Under the pieces are notes generated by a model that saw nothing but the letters and a program-made list of their open reading frames with translations, was not told where the DNA came from and made no database searches. This document shows positions 1-8,764 of a stretch of DNA of 64,000 nucleotides, piece after piece. The position numbers and the translations under genes are program-made. The stretch comes from Shewanella glacialimarina (GTDB lineage: Bacteria > Pseudomonadota > Gammaproteobacteria > Enterobacterales > Shewanellaceae). The first letter of the stretch is position 1. Each line of letters begins with the position of its first letter. The DNA is taken from the NCBI RefSeq assembly GCF_020511155.1, contig NZ_CP041216.1, positions 1,178,001-1,242,000 of the forward strand, in the 5' to 3' direction.

Positions 1-1718
1 GCACCTGTAACCAAACAAATGCAGCCGGTGTATGTACAGACATCACTCATTCAGGTGTTGGTGGTTTTGCTTGGAACCAAGCTTGGGCTCGTGAAGCTGA
101 AATGAATTCAGATACTATTGATTTCGATTTCACTTATAACAACGATAACTTCAAACTTGAAGGTCGCGTAGGTAATACTTCGGCTGACGGTGGTACTAGC
201 TTAACGTCTAACTATGGTGGCTCTATTGGTCAGCCTGGCGACTTCGCAGGTCACTATGATGCAACTGGCGATATTATTAATATCGATATTGCTAAGAAAG
301 ATTTTGCTGCAAGTGATTATAATGGCCAATTATCTGGTGCGGGTTGGGCGTTAAAGAAACAACCTAACACAGATGAAGAGACCTATGCACAGTTTGATAT
401 CACTGTACCAACTGATTTAGGTGCGATTTCATCGATTAAAACCGGTTTACGCTATGCTGATCATGATGTAACCCAAGAAACTGATGCAGCCATTGTCGGT
501 GATATTGCAATGCGTGATGCATCATACTATTACGATGGTACGATGAGTTCAGGTGCAGGCTTTACTTTGCCTAGACCAAACTTTGATAACATGATTAATG
601 ATGCTAAAGCGGCAATTGATGGCTTTACACGTGATAAATCTGGTTATGGTACTCTGAACGAGAAGAACCTTTCTTTATATGCAATGGCTAACTTCGAGTC
701 AGAAGGTATCCGTGGTAACTTTGGTTTACGCTATATTTCTACCGATGTTGAGTCAGATTATTATGATTTGAGCAGCACGGGTCAGTTTGCTGATGCATTG
801 TCGACCGATTCATCAAGCTACAGCGACGTGCTACCAAGCATTAACGTGGCATTTGATTTAGCACCAGACTTAATACTACGTACATCAGCATCACAAGTTA
901 TTTCTCGTCCTAACTATGCTGAATTATTTGCTACCTCGACTTTACCTGGCTTAAATGATGGTACTCCTGGTAATGAAAAGCTTAACCGTGGTGCAGTATC
1001 ATTAGACCCGTTTAAAGCTTCTCAAGCTGATTTAAGCTTAGAGTGGTATTTCAGTGATTCTGGCTTAGCTGCGGCAACTTACTTTATCAAAGATGTTAAT
1101 TCGTTTATTTCTACTCGTCAGAAGTTGAATCAACAAATTGGTATTAATGACAATGATTTAATTGGCCAAGGCGAAAGCTCATGTGGTGTTGGCGTTTATG
1201 ACTGCTGGACGGTAAGCGAGAAATACAATGCTACTGGTGGTCGTATTGAAGGTCTTGAATTACAACTACAAGACTCTTATGACAGCGGTTTAGGTTATTC
1301 TGTTAACTATACTTATGCAGATGCAGGTTCTCCTGCTGAAAACTATCCTGATCAAGTGGGTGTGTTCTCTGATTCTTCTAAGCACACCGTTAACTTAGTC
1401 GGTTATTATGAAATGGATGCATTCTCTGCCCGTTTAGCTTATAACTGGCGCAGCGAGTACATGATGCGCGAACTACCAGGTTTCTATGGTAACCGTCAAC
1501 ATCAAGACTATGGCACACTTGATTTAAGTACAACTTACAGTGTGACAGAGTGGATGGATGTGACTTTTGAAGCAGTTAACTTAACTGAAGAAGACAGTAT
1601 CCAAACGGGTGTTGCGCCATTAGATGCTGAAGTGATCCCTGAGTTCAAAGCTGATTATCCAGTTTGGAGCTTTGAAGGTGAAGCACGTTATAAAGTGGGT
1701 GTTGCGTTCCGTTTCTAA
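1..1718 (+). CDS. TonB-dependent outer-membrane receptor, 5' truncated by window edge
   Basis: The reading frame is open from base 3 to the stop at 1718, so the signal peptide, TonB box and most of the plug lie upstream of the window. What remains is the beta-barrel of a large TonB-dependent receptor: alternating amphipathic strands, many Tyr/Asp/Gly turns, and a C-terminal strand ending in Phe (VGVAFRF), the usual barrel assembly signal. The receptor imports a scarce ligand across the outer membrane using TonB energy. It lies beside a halogenase-like gene, a SapC gene and a GlcNAc catabolic block, the arrangement seen in carbohydrate-utilisation loci of Alteromonadales. Chitin oligosaccharides are therefore the likely ligand, but this is inferred from context only. 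A strong terminator follows. Confidence 0.9.
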   Translation, partial: TCNQTNAAGVCTDITHSGVGGFAWNQAWAREAEMNSDTIDFDFTYNNDNFKLEGRVGNTSADGGTSLTSNYGGSIGQPGDFAGHYDATGDIINIDIAKKDFAASDYNGQLSGAGWALKKQPNTDEETYAQFDITVPTDLGAISSIKTGLRYADHDVTQETDAAIVGDIAMRDASYYYDGTMSSGAGFTLPRPNFDNMINDAKAAIDGFTRDKSGYGTLNEKNLSLYAMANFESEGIRGNFGLRYISTDVESDYYDLSSTGQFADALSTDSSSYSDVLPSINVAFDLAPDLILRTSASQVISRPNYAELFATSTLPGLNDGTPGNEKLNRGAVSLDPFKASQADLSLEWYFSDSGLAAATYFIKDVNSFISTRQKLNQQIGINDNDLIGQGESSCGVGVYDCWTVSEKYNATGGRIEGLELQLQDSYDSGLGYSVNYTYADAGSPAENYPDQVGVFSDSSKHTVNLVGYYEMDAFSARLAYNWRSEYMMRELPGFYGNRQHQDYGTLDLSTTYSVTEWMDVTFEAVNLTEEDSIQTGVAPLDAEVIPEFKADYPVWSFEGEARYKVGVAFRF

Positions 1719-1746
1719 TCAAATAATATAGTTGATTAAAAATCTT

Positions 1747-1773
1747 AAAGCCCAGCCTACGCTGGGCTTTTTA
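1747..1773 (+). terminator. Rho-independent terminator after the TonB receptor
   Basis: A GC-rich hairpin, AAGCCCAGC paired with GCTGGGCTT around a four-base loop, runs into a T tract. It lies only 20 bp before the next start codon, so the downstream gene is reached by read-through or by a promoter inside this short gap. Confidence 0.85.
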
Positions 1774-1793
1774 TTATGTACAAAGGTGGTCGT

Positions 1794-3317
1794 ATGAATA
1801 TTCAATCAATTGCGATTATTGGTGGTGGCACAGCTGGCTGGTTAGCGGCAAATCACCTTGGTAAGGCGTTACTTAATAGGAATGTATCAATTACCTTAAT
1901 TGAGTCGCCTGATATTCCAACCATTGGCGTAGGTGAGGGAACTGTTCCTACCATACGTAAAACATTACAAAGCTTTGGCATTAGTGAAACTGAATTCATT
2001 AAGCGCTGTGATGTAACATTTAAGCAGTCGATCAAATTTCAAAACTGGCTAGATAAAAATTGCCATGGAAATGATAACTTCTACCATCATCTTTTTGATC
2101 CACCAAGCCCAATGGGCGATGATTTATCTGATTTTTGGCTTCAAGGCTCAAATATGTCTTATGCAGATTTTGTGTCAAGTCAGCATGCTGTTTGTGAAGC
2201 TAATTTAGCACCTAAATTGATCACTACCCCTGAGTATCAGGCGGTACAAGGATATGCATATCATCTAAATGCGGCTAAGTTTGCCCTGTTACTCGCTGAC
2301 AACGCAAAGCAAAAATTTGCCGTTAAGCATGTTAAAGCTAATGTACTGGAGACTCGTTTAGGTCAAGATGGCAGTATTGATTGCTTAATATTAGATACTT
2401 GTGGTGAACAAAAATTCGATTTTTATATAGATTGCAGCGGCTTTGAGTCTGTGTTGTTAGCTAAAGCGTTAAAAGTGCCATTTGTCGATAAGTCACAACA
2501 ATTGTTTATTAACAAAGCGGTTGTTGTACAAGTGCCGACTGAGCCTGAAGCCATTATTCCACCCTATACCAAAGCGACTGCGCATCAAGCCGGTTGGATT
2601 TGGGATATTGCATTAACAAATCGCCGGGGCATTGGTTTAGTGTATTCCAATTCGCATCTTGATGATGAGCAAGCAGAGCAAAAGTTAAATCGTTACCTTA
2701 ACGGACAGTTAGACCAATATTCTTATCGCACTATTCCAATGCAAGTGGGTTATCGAAAACAATTTTGGGCTAAAAACTGTGTCGGACTTGGGTTAGCTCA
2801 AGGCTTTTTAGAACCAATTGAAGCAACTTCGATTATGCTAACCGATTTTGCTGCTGGGTATTTAGCTAGTCGTTTCCCTACAGATAGCAGCCAGTGCGAA
2901 AGCTTATCAGTGCGCTTTAATCACACCATGACATATGCTTGGGAGAGGGTAGTTGAGTTTGCTAAAATGCATTATTGTTTATCCGATAGAACGGATTCAG
3001 ACTTTTGGATGGATAATAAAGACGCTAGCACTATTCCAGAAGCTCTAAAGCAGAAGTTAGCTTTATGGCAGCACTATAGTCCATTGAGTGAAGATTTATT
3101 TTCAAAATTTGAAGTCTTTAATGTCGAGAATTACCTCTATGTATTGTACGGGATGAAGTACAAAACCAAGGCGCCTCAATTAACGCCTAAATCAGCGCAA
3201 GTAGCTCAACAGCATGCGGCGCAGATAGCATTAAGAGGTAAACAACTGAGTGAACATTTACCTCGACATAGAGAGTTACTGCAAAAAATTCACCAGTATG
3301 GTTTACAAAAAATCTAA
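1794..3317 (+). CDS. Tryptophan halogenase-family flavoprotein (PrnA-like)
   Basis: The protein has 507 residues from the ATG at 1794, chosen because AAAGGTGG lies 5 bp upstream; an in-frame ATG at 1776 has no ribosome site. Near the N terminus is the dinucleotide-binding motif IGGGTAGWLAANHL, then a second fold region with GVGEGT typical of the PF04820 family. The family signature WxWxIP appears as WIWDIA, with Ala in place of Pro. True tryptophan halogenases use FADH2, oxygen and halide. Members found beside TonB receptors and SapC in sugar-utilisation loci have no proven halogenase role, so the substrate here is unknown. It follows the receptor terminator and precedes sapC by 187 bp. Confidence 0.8.
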   Translation: MNIQSIAIIGGGTAGWLAANHLGKALLNRNVSITLIESPDIPTIGVGEGTVPTIRKTLQSFGISETEFIKRCDVTFKQSIKFQNWLDKNCHGNDNFYHHLFDPPSPMGDDLSDFWLQGSNMSYADFVSSQHAVCEANLAPKLITTPEYQAVQGYAYHLNAAKFALLLADNAKQKFAVKHVKANVLETRLGQDGSIDCLILDTCGEQKFDFYIDCSGFESVLLAKALKVPFVDKSQQLFINKAVVVQVPTEPEAIIPPYTKATAHQAGWIWDIALTNRRGIGLVYSNSHLDDEQAEQKLNRYLNGQLDQYSYRTIPMQVGYRKQFWAKNCVGLGLAQGFLEPIEATSIMLTDFAAGYLASRFPTDSSQCESLSVRFNHTMTYAWERVVEFAKMHYCLSDRTDSDFWMDNKDASTIPEALKQKLALWQHYSPLSEDLFSKFEVFNVENYLYVLYGMKYKTKAPQLTPKSAQVAQQHAAQIALRGKQLSEHLPRHRELLQKIHQYGLQKI

Positions 3318-3504
3318 AAAAATCTTTTTTGATGGATATTTAAGCGGTTAACACATTGTTATCTCGATAAGCTCAGTTCCCGCTTGAAAAATCTGAGTAT
3401 CTTGGTAGTTTCAAGTACTGATTTATTTTAAACATATTATAACAAGCCTCAAAAGTTGTTATTACCATAGCCATATTTAATGAGAAGCGCCTCAAGGAGC
3501 CAAG

Positions 3505-4206
3505 ATGTCTAACCAAATTACTCTAATTGATCATACTAAGCACGGTGATCTAAAAATCATTCCTAGTGATTTTTCTCACGTTGCAGACCAGCATATTGTA
3601 CCTGTTACATTACACGAGATTGCCAGAGCAGCAACTGAGTATCCAATCGTATTTGTTAAGAACACTGATACCGGTGAGTTTCAATCTGTTGCTATGTTAG
3701 GCTTGAAGCCAGGTCAAAACTTAAGTGTTAAAGACGGTAAGTGGCTAGGCTTATATATCCCTGCAGTGGTTCGTGACTATCCATTAGGTTTAATATTAAA
3801 CCCTGACGTTAAAGATAAAGTTTGGATAGGAATTCGTGAAGAAGCGAAGGACGTGAGTAAAACCGAAGGACAAGCGTTATTTGAAGGTGAGCAAGAAACC
3901 CCATTTTTAGAGTCTCGCAAAAAAGCGCTCATTAAACATTTTGAAGAGGATCAGTCTACTCGCAGTATTCTGGGGCTCTTAGCTGAAAAAGAACTGCTTG
4001 TTAGCCAAACACTTACAGTTGATGTTGCAGGTGAAAAACGTAACATTAACGGTCTATATTTGATTGATGAGCAGAAGCTAAATCAACTTTCGGACGAAGA
4101 CTTTTTAGATCTTAAAAAGCGTGGGTTATTAGGTCCAATTTTTGGTCATTTAGGATCGTTAAACCAAGTTAACCGTTTAGCGCGTATGGAAGTATTAGGG
4201 CGTTAA
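3505..4206 (+). CDS. SapC family protein
   Basis: This 233-residue protein matches the SapC family (PF07277) along its whole length. Recognisable stretches are an N-terminal half rich in beta structure (EYPIVFVKNTDTGEFQSVAM, LKPGQNL, WLGLYIPAVVRDYPLGL) and a C-terminal part ending in LARMEVLG. No signal peptide or membrane segment is evident. The ribosome site AAGGAG lies 6 bp before the ATG. SapC proteins repeatedly accompany TonB receptors and halogenase-like flavoproteins in marine proteobacteria, but their biochemical role is unsettled; the family name comes from a Campylobacter surface-protein locus and should not be taken as evidence of a link to the S-layer-like gene at 53.9 kb. A hairpin terminator follows. 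Confidence 0.8.
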   Translation: MSNQITLIDHTKHGDLKIIPSDFSHVADQHIVPVTLHEIARAATEYPIVFVKNTDTGEFQSVAMLGLKPGQNLSVKDGKWLGLYIPAVVRDYPLGLILNPDVKDKVWIGIREEAKDVSKTEGQALFEGEQETPFLESRKKALIKHFEEDQSTRSILGLLAEKELLVSQTLTVDVAGEKRNINGLYLIDEQKLNQLSDEDFLDLKKRGLLGPIFGHLGSLNQVNRLARMEVLGR

Positions 4207-4223
4207 GTTTTAATATTGCTAAT

Positions 4224-4252
4224 AAAATGGCGCTGATAAAGCGCCATTTTTA
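4224..4252 (+). terminator. Terminator after sapC
   Basis: AAAATGGCGC and GCGCCATTTT form a 10-bp stem around a short loop, with a T tract on the plus strand and an A tract on the other side. It can act in both directions and would also stop transcripts coming from the convergent permease gene. Confidence 0.8.
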
Positions 4253-4257
4253 ATTAA

Positions 4258-4278
4258 TACCCGCTAAATCCGCGGGTA
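4258..4278. repeat. Short inverted repeat between convergent genes
   Basis: TACCCGC and GCGGGTA face each other over a 7-base spacer just downstream of the permease stop codon. There is no adjoining T run on either strand, so it is at best an accessory terminator hairpin. Confidence 0.5.
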
Positions 4279-4311
4279 GAACTCAGTGAATACAGATAAG
4301 GCAGTTTAAAG

Positions 4312-5214
4312 CTAAGCAATAAACAGCATTATCGTCCCGGTTAATATTATCCATACCGCAAAAAATAACTTAAGTTTCACAACTGAAAAAAACAGTGCGA
4401 CCCGTTTGGCTAGCAATCCGCCGATTAATGCCCCTGGCCCAGCAAAAAGTAACACCTCAAAATTGGCTAATGAGTCTGACCCTAAGGTGATAGGTGTTGC
4501 CGACCAAACAGTGAGTGCACTGACTACAACCCCTACCGCTATTGACAGTTTGGTGCAATATCCCCGCAGCATTAAGTAAATTACCGCTATCTCTCCAACG
4601 CCAACAGATAACCAAGCAGTAATAATGCCACCGATAAAGCCTATGCAACATAATAAGACACAGTCGAATAAAGGTTTGGCCTCAAACTGAGTCGCGATGC
4701 CATTGTTCGTTTTTTTTAGGCTGTTTATAATGATAATGCTGCCTAAAATGATTGAAAATAGGCTAAAGCTGATATGTAAAGATGCAGGAGCGTTAATGTG
4801 TATTAGTTTACTACACCATAAACCTGCAATAGAGGATATCGAACAACAGATGATCATGGTACTGAAGCCATGCCAGGTTTTGTTATGATGATGTTGTTTT
4901 ATATAATGATGGCACCAGGTTAATGCACCAGCTGTCATGCCAAAGCATTGGATCAGAAATGAGGTTGATATCGCTTCTTCGGGACTAAATCCTAATGCAG
5001 AAAATGCTGGAATAAATATTACACCTCCTCCCGCTCCTGTCGCATTCGCAAATATAGCTCCACATATTCCTAGCAGTGTAAAAACACTATGACTATTCAA
5101 TAGCTGTGAAATATTGGGTGTGTGCCAAGCCCATAACACCCAAGAGCTAAATAAGGTAATTGTAATAATTAAACTCGTAAGTGGAATTTTGGTAATTAGA
5201 CGATTCATTGGCAT
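4312..5214 (-). CDS. TauE/SafE (TSUP) family permease
   Basis: The 300-residue protein is very hydrophobic, with about eight predicted membrane spans. It carries the family's glycine-rich repeats in both halves: GICGAIFANATGAGGGVIFIPAF with SPEEAISTSFL near residues 48-85, and a second half with GFIGGIITAWLSVGVGEIAVI. TSUP permeases (PF01925) move sulfite, sulfoacetate, taurine or other small organic anions across the inner membrane; the substrate cannot be read from sequence. The start is the ATG at 5214; no convincing ribosome site precedes it, and another ATG lies two codons inside. It is transcribed away from the chitin block and starts about 215 bp from a NagR-type operator, so NagR control is possible but unproven. 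Confidence 0.8.
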   Translation of the reverse strand: MPMNRLITKIPLTSLIITITLFSSWVLWAWHTPNISQLLNSHSVFTLLGICGAIFANATGAGGGVIFIPAFSALGFSPEEAISTSFLIQCFGMTAGALTWCHHYIKQHHHNKTWHGFSTMIICCSISSIAGLWCSKLIHINAPASLHISFSLFSIILGSIIIINSLKKTNNGIATQFEAKPLFDCVLLCCIGFIGGIITAWLSVGVGEIAVIYLMLRGYCTKLSIAVGVVVSALTVWSATPITLGSDSLANFEVLLFAGPGALIGGLLAKRVALFFSVVKLKLFFAVWIILTGTIMLFIA

Positions 5215-5429
5215 ATAAAAAAGTGCAGCGTAAAGGAAAGAGGATTAATCCTATCAGTGTGTAGATAACATGTCATCGTACTATGTTAACAATCTGTTGT
5301 AGTATTGGAGGTGTGGCATGGTTAATGTAACTAGCTGATTCTTAATTGGTTAGTGTTTTTTTAATATTGAGTTAATAAAATTGTGTCAAAAAGATGTAGA
5401 TCTCTCGTCATTTTTTAGGTAACTTAAGC

Positions 5430-5447
5430 AATGACAGCGTTGTCATT
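5430..5447. promoter_or_regulatory. NagR-type operator 1
   Basis: AATGACAGCGTTGTCATT is an 18-bp near-perfect palindrome. Its reverse complement is identical to the site at 8660, and a third copy lies at 13246. Sites of this form are bound by NagR, the LacI-type GlcNAc repressor of Shewanella (established for the genus). This copy overlaps the -35 box of a plus-strand promoter. Confidence 0.85.
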
Positions 5448-5468
5448 GCTTGTAGGTAACGTTGTTAT
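5440..5468 (+). promoter_or_regulatory. Promoter with its -35 box inside the NagR operator
   Basis: TTGTCA at 5440-5445 and TGTTAT at 5463-5468 are separated by 17 bp. The same geometry occurs at nagP (13256-13284). A repressor on the operator would cover the -35 box. Start of transcription is expected near 5475. Confidence 0.6.
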
Positions 5469-5474
5469 TTAAGG

Positions 5475-5632
5475 TCAACATGAATAGGAAGAGGTCTCCA
5501 ATTCATGAGTGATAATGATTTCTCGGTCGGGCGAGGTATCATTTTCCATTTTAATATACTTTTAGTCTCTCCCCAGAAACGAGTATAGGCTGGGAACATG
5601 TCTTAACTGATTTATGTCCCAGCTTTTTTTTT
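5475..5632 (+). ncRNA. Candidate NagR-controlled small RNA or terminated leader
   Basis: No long reading frame fits here, yet a promoter lies just upstream and a strong intrinsic terminator closes the unit. The terminator pairs GCTGGG and CCCAGC, extended by ACAT/ATGT, at 5589-5623 and is followed by nine T residues. A first hairpin at 5514-5543 pairs AATGAT with ATCATT and CTCG with CGAG. Between promoter and hairpin a ten-codon frame (5480-5512, MNRKRSPIHE) follows AAGG at good spacing, so the unit might be a leader-peptide attenuator. A free small RNA of about 155 nt is equally possible. The hexosaminidase gene starts 178 bp beyond the terminator. Function is not known. Confidence 0.5.
5589..5632 (+). 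terminator. Intrinsic terminator closing the candidate RNA
   Basis: The stem GCTGGG-A-ACAT pairs with ATGT-CCCAGC (one bulged A), and nine consecutive T residues follow. It lies upstream of the hexosaminidase gene rather than after a coding region, which is why a small RNA or attenuator is suspected. Confidence 0.85.
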
Positions 5633-5809
5633 CCTTAAATTTAACATTGAACATTTATCAAGCACTCATTTTACAATGTGGTGTGCTGAATCAAACCAGC
5701 AGGATACTATTTTATAGGCAGCAGCCTAACCTCAGTATTTATTGGTTATGATATCAATCGGCCACACTAAATAAGCCCTAATAAAAACAAAATTTATAAC
5801 GAGGACGCT

Positions 5810-8497
5810 ATGAAAACGACTTGGGCGCTCAGTGCCATCATGATGTCATTAAGTTTGACTGCATGCTCTCCATCACAATCGACTGTATCAACTTCAGCAA
5901 CAGCCACCTGGCAGCAAAGTCATCTTGCTGAATTTGCAGATGAACTGATGGTTAAATATCGTTTAGTCTCCAATTTACCAGAAGAAGCATGCCCAGCAGA
6001 TGCTAAAGCAGATGAGCGTTGTTTTATTGCTGAGATTGATTTCACTAGTCCAAAAGATATGCTGAACGGTGATTGGGAAATCTATTTTAGCCAAATGCGC
6101 CCTGTACAATCTGTGCTGAACGATGAGTTTGATATTGAGCGTGTTAAAGGCGATCTTCACCGTTTAACGCCAACCGACAAATTTACTGGTTTTAAAGCAG
6201 GACAGGTAAAAACAGTACGTTTTCGTGGCGAGTTATGGCAATTATCAGAAACTGACGCTATGCCTAGTTACTATATCGTTGCTAAAGATGCTAAAGGTAT
6301 TGAGCTAGCACCACAGATCATTAGCAGTACGCGTGTTGAAATTGATGCTGACACGGGCATGGAAGTTAGGCCATACGTCGAAGCATTTGTTGATGCTAAA
6401 AGACAATATCAGCGTAGCGATAAAGATAAATTGGTTTGGGCAAAACCCGCTGTGTTATTTGAACAGAATAAATCCGTATCTTTAGCACCTGCATTAATCG
6501 CTAATTCTTTATTACCCACACCTCAAACACAAGTCCTGCTAGATAACGTCAGAGCGGTATCTTTATCTCAAGGGATCACCTTAGACACTCAAAGTGCCAC
6601 TGATGCAAAGTTGAATGTTGATGGCATTCAAGCGGCTTTAGCCCGCCTAGAACGCATTGGCGTGCCACAATCAGAAAATGGCGTGAAAGTCTCATTTACA
6701 ACGTTATCGCCAGTTGATAACCTAAACACGGGCTCATATCAGCTAACGGTTGCTGATTCGGGGATTGTGATTAAGGCTAACGAACCGAGTGGATTTAGCT
6801 ATGGTATTGCGTCAATAACCTCGCTAGTTAATTTAAACGATCTAACCATAAATGCGATGAAAATTGATGACAGCCCACGTTATCAATACCGTGGTATGCA
6901 TGTGGATGTGTCGCGCAATTTTCACAGTAAACAATTCTTGTTAGATCTGCTTGATCAAATGGCCGCCTATAAACTTAACAAACTTCATTTGCATATGGGT
7001 GATGACGAAGGTTGGCGTTTAGAGATTGATGGCTTACCTGAATTGACGGATATTGGCAGCAAACGATGCCATGATGTAACCGAATCAAGTTGTATTTTAC
7101 CTCAATTAGGCAGTGGACCTTTTGTTGACACCAGAGTGAATGGTTACTACACAAAAGCTGATTATATTGACATTCTTCAGTATGCGAATGCGCGCCAAAT
7201 TCAGGTGATTCCGTCAATGGATATGCCTGGCCATTCACGCGCCGCGATTAAATCAATGGATGCTCGATACCGTAACCTTATGGCCAAGGGCGATGAGCAA
7301 GCCGCAAAAGAGTTCGTTCTCACAGATCCTAATGATACCACCCAGTATTCGTCAGTACAGTATTATGACGACAACACGCTGAACGTGTGTATGGAATCGA
7401 CTTATCATTTTGTCGATAAAATTATTACCGAAATAGCAGCCCTGCACACTCAAGCGGGTCAGCCTTTAACAACTTACCATATTGGCGCAGATGAGACCGC
7501 GGGCGCCTGGTTAGAATCACCTATTTGTCATGATTTTATTGCCAATAACCAATACGGCGTGACAGATATCAAGCTAGTGGGTCCTTACTTTATTGAGCGC
7601 GTAGCGAATATGTTAGCTGAAAAAGGTATTCAGCCAGCAGGTTGGAGCGATGGTATGAGCCATACTAATCCAGCGAATATGCCGTCTAACTCGCAAAGTA
7701 ATGTCTGGGATGTGGTATCTCATAAGGGCTATCAGCGTGCTCATCAGCAAGTTAACAATGGTTGGACAACGATTCTTTCAAATCCAGAAGTGCTTTATTT
7801 TGATTTCCCTTATGAAGCGGATCCAAAAGAGCATGGTTATTACTGGGCATCTAGAGGCTTAAATAGCAGACACATATTCAGTTTCATGCCAGGTAATTTA
7901 CCTGCCAATGCTGAACAGTGGTTAGATATTGAAGGTAACCCATTTGAGGCTGATGATCGTCCTCAAGTAGATGAAAATGGAAAGCAAACCAGTGGCCCTA
8001 TTGTTGCCGGAAAAGCCTTTGATGGTATTCAGGGACAGTTATGGAGCGAAACATTACGTAGCGATCAAACTGTTGAATATATGATTTACCCAAGATTGTT
8101 AATGCTGGCAGAAAGAGCGTGGAACAAACCTGAATGGGAAGTTCCGTATCAACATGATGGCGCGTTATATAACCAATCTACTCGGCACTTTAGTGCACAA
8201 ATGAGACAGCAGCAGGCGACTGAATGGCAAAAAATGGCTAATCATTTGGGCCACAAAGAATTAGCTAAACTTGATAAAGCAGGTATTGAATATCGAGTGC
8301 CTACAGTAGGTGCAATTATTGATGACAAAGGCGTATTAACGGCAAATATTGCTTTCCCTGGTCTACAAATTGAATATAAAGAGCAAGGTAAAGCGTGGCA
8401 GTCTTATCTTAGCCCTGTAGCGGTTAAAGGCCCGGTTGAAGTTCGTGCGATTACACCTGACGGTAAGCGAAAAGGGCGCACTCTAGTTGTGAATTAG
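5810..8497 (+). CDS. hex: Beta-N-acetylhexosaminidase (chitobiase), GH20 lipoprotein
   Basis: The 895-residue enzyme removes GlcNAc from the non-reducing ends of chitin oligosaccharides. A lipoprotein signal ends in the lipobox LTAC with Cys19, placing it on a membrane, probably the outer membrane facing periplasm or surface. After this come a chitobiase N-terminal carbohydrate-binding domain (around residues 55-200, with DWEIYFSQMRP), a GH20b domain, the GH20 barrel with the catalytic pair Asp561-Glu562 in HIGADETAGAW, and a C-terminal CHB_HEX_C-like domain. The length fits chitobiases of the Serratia type. GAGGA lies 5 bp before the ATG. It supplies monomers to the nag genes that follow and ends at its own terminator. 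Confidence 0.93.
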   Translation: MKTTWALSAIMMSLSLTACSPSQSTVSTSATATWQQSHLAEFADELMVKYRLVSNLPEEACPADAKADERCFIAEIDFTSPKDMLNGDWEIYFSQMRPVQSVLNDEFDIERVKGDLHRLTPTDKFTGFKAGQVKTVRFRGELWQLSETDAMPSYYIVAKDAKGIELAPQIISSTRVEIDADTGMEVRPYVEAFVDAKRQYQRSDKDKLVWAKPAVLFEQNKSVSLAPALIANSLLPTPQTQVLLDNVRAVSLSQGITLDTQSATDAKLNVDGIQAALARLERIGVPQSENGVKVSFTTLSPVDNLNTGSYQLTVADSGIVIKANEPSGFSYGIASITSLVNLNDLTINAMKIDDSPRYQYRGMHVDVSRNFHSKQFLLDLLDQMAAYKLNKLHLHMGDDEGWRLEIDGLPELTDIGSKRCHDVTESSCILPQLGSGPFVDTRVNGYYTKADYIDILQYANARQIQVIPSMDMPGHSRAAIKSMDARYRNLMAKGDEQAAKEFVLTDPNDTTQYSSVQYYDDNTLNVCMESTYHFVDKIITEIAALHTQAGQPLTTYHIGADETAGAWLESPICHDFIANNQYGVTDIKLVGPYFIERVANMLAEKGIQPAGWSDGMSHTNPANMPSNSQSNVWDVVSHKGYQRAHQQVNNGWTTILSNPEVLYFDFPYEADPKEHGYYWASRGLNSRHIFSFMPGNLPANAEQWLDIEGNPFEADDRPQVDENGKQTSGPIVAGKAFDGIQGQLWSETLRSDQTVEYMIYPRLLMLAERAWNKPEWEVPYQHDGALYNQSTRHFSAQMRQQQATEWQKMANHLGHKELAKLDKAGIEYRVPTVGAIIDDKGVLTANIAFPGLQIEYKEQGKAWQSYLSPVAVKGPVEVRAITPDGKRKGRTLVVN

Positions 8498-8515
8498 TTG
8501 TTGTCTTGTTCACTT

Positions 8516-8553
8516 AAAAAGTCGCTGGCAATGACATTGTTGGCGACTTTTTT
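8516..8553 (+). terminator. Terminator after hex
   Basis: AAAAAGTCGC pairs with GCGACTTTTT around a partly self-complementary loop, followed by a T tract. It separates hex from the nagK operon. Confidence 0.85.
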
Positions 8554-8659
8554 ATTTTAGAAAGCCAAGTTTATATCTCTCTATTATCCATCTATCATAT
8601 TGTTTTTAAATGATTAAGTTTTAAATTCCATTTGGTGTGATATTTTTACGCAAAAAACA

Positions 8660-8677
8660 AATGACAACGCTGTCATT
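8660..8677. promoter_or_regulatory. NagR-type operator 2 (nagK operon)
   Basis: AATGACAACGCTGTCATT is the exact reverse complement of the site at 5430. It lies 87 bp before the nagK start and is the obvious control point for the nagK-nagB-II-nagA-nagX genes. No clear -10 box at consensus spacing was found beside it. Confidence 0.85.
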
Positions 8678-8764
8678 TTAAGTGTAACATAGCCTTAACT
8701 TATTCATTGGCTCGAATACAATCAAAAAAATAGTAGCCATAAACTGAATACCGAGAGGGAAGTC

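Noticed and set aside
3505-4206. SapC as an S-layer gene linked to the 53.9-kb protein
   Set aside because: The family name is historical; this gene belongs to the TonB receptor/halogenase group and lies almost 50 kb away.
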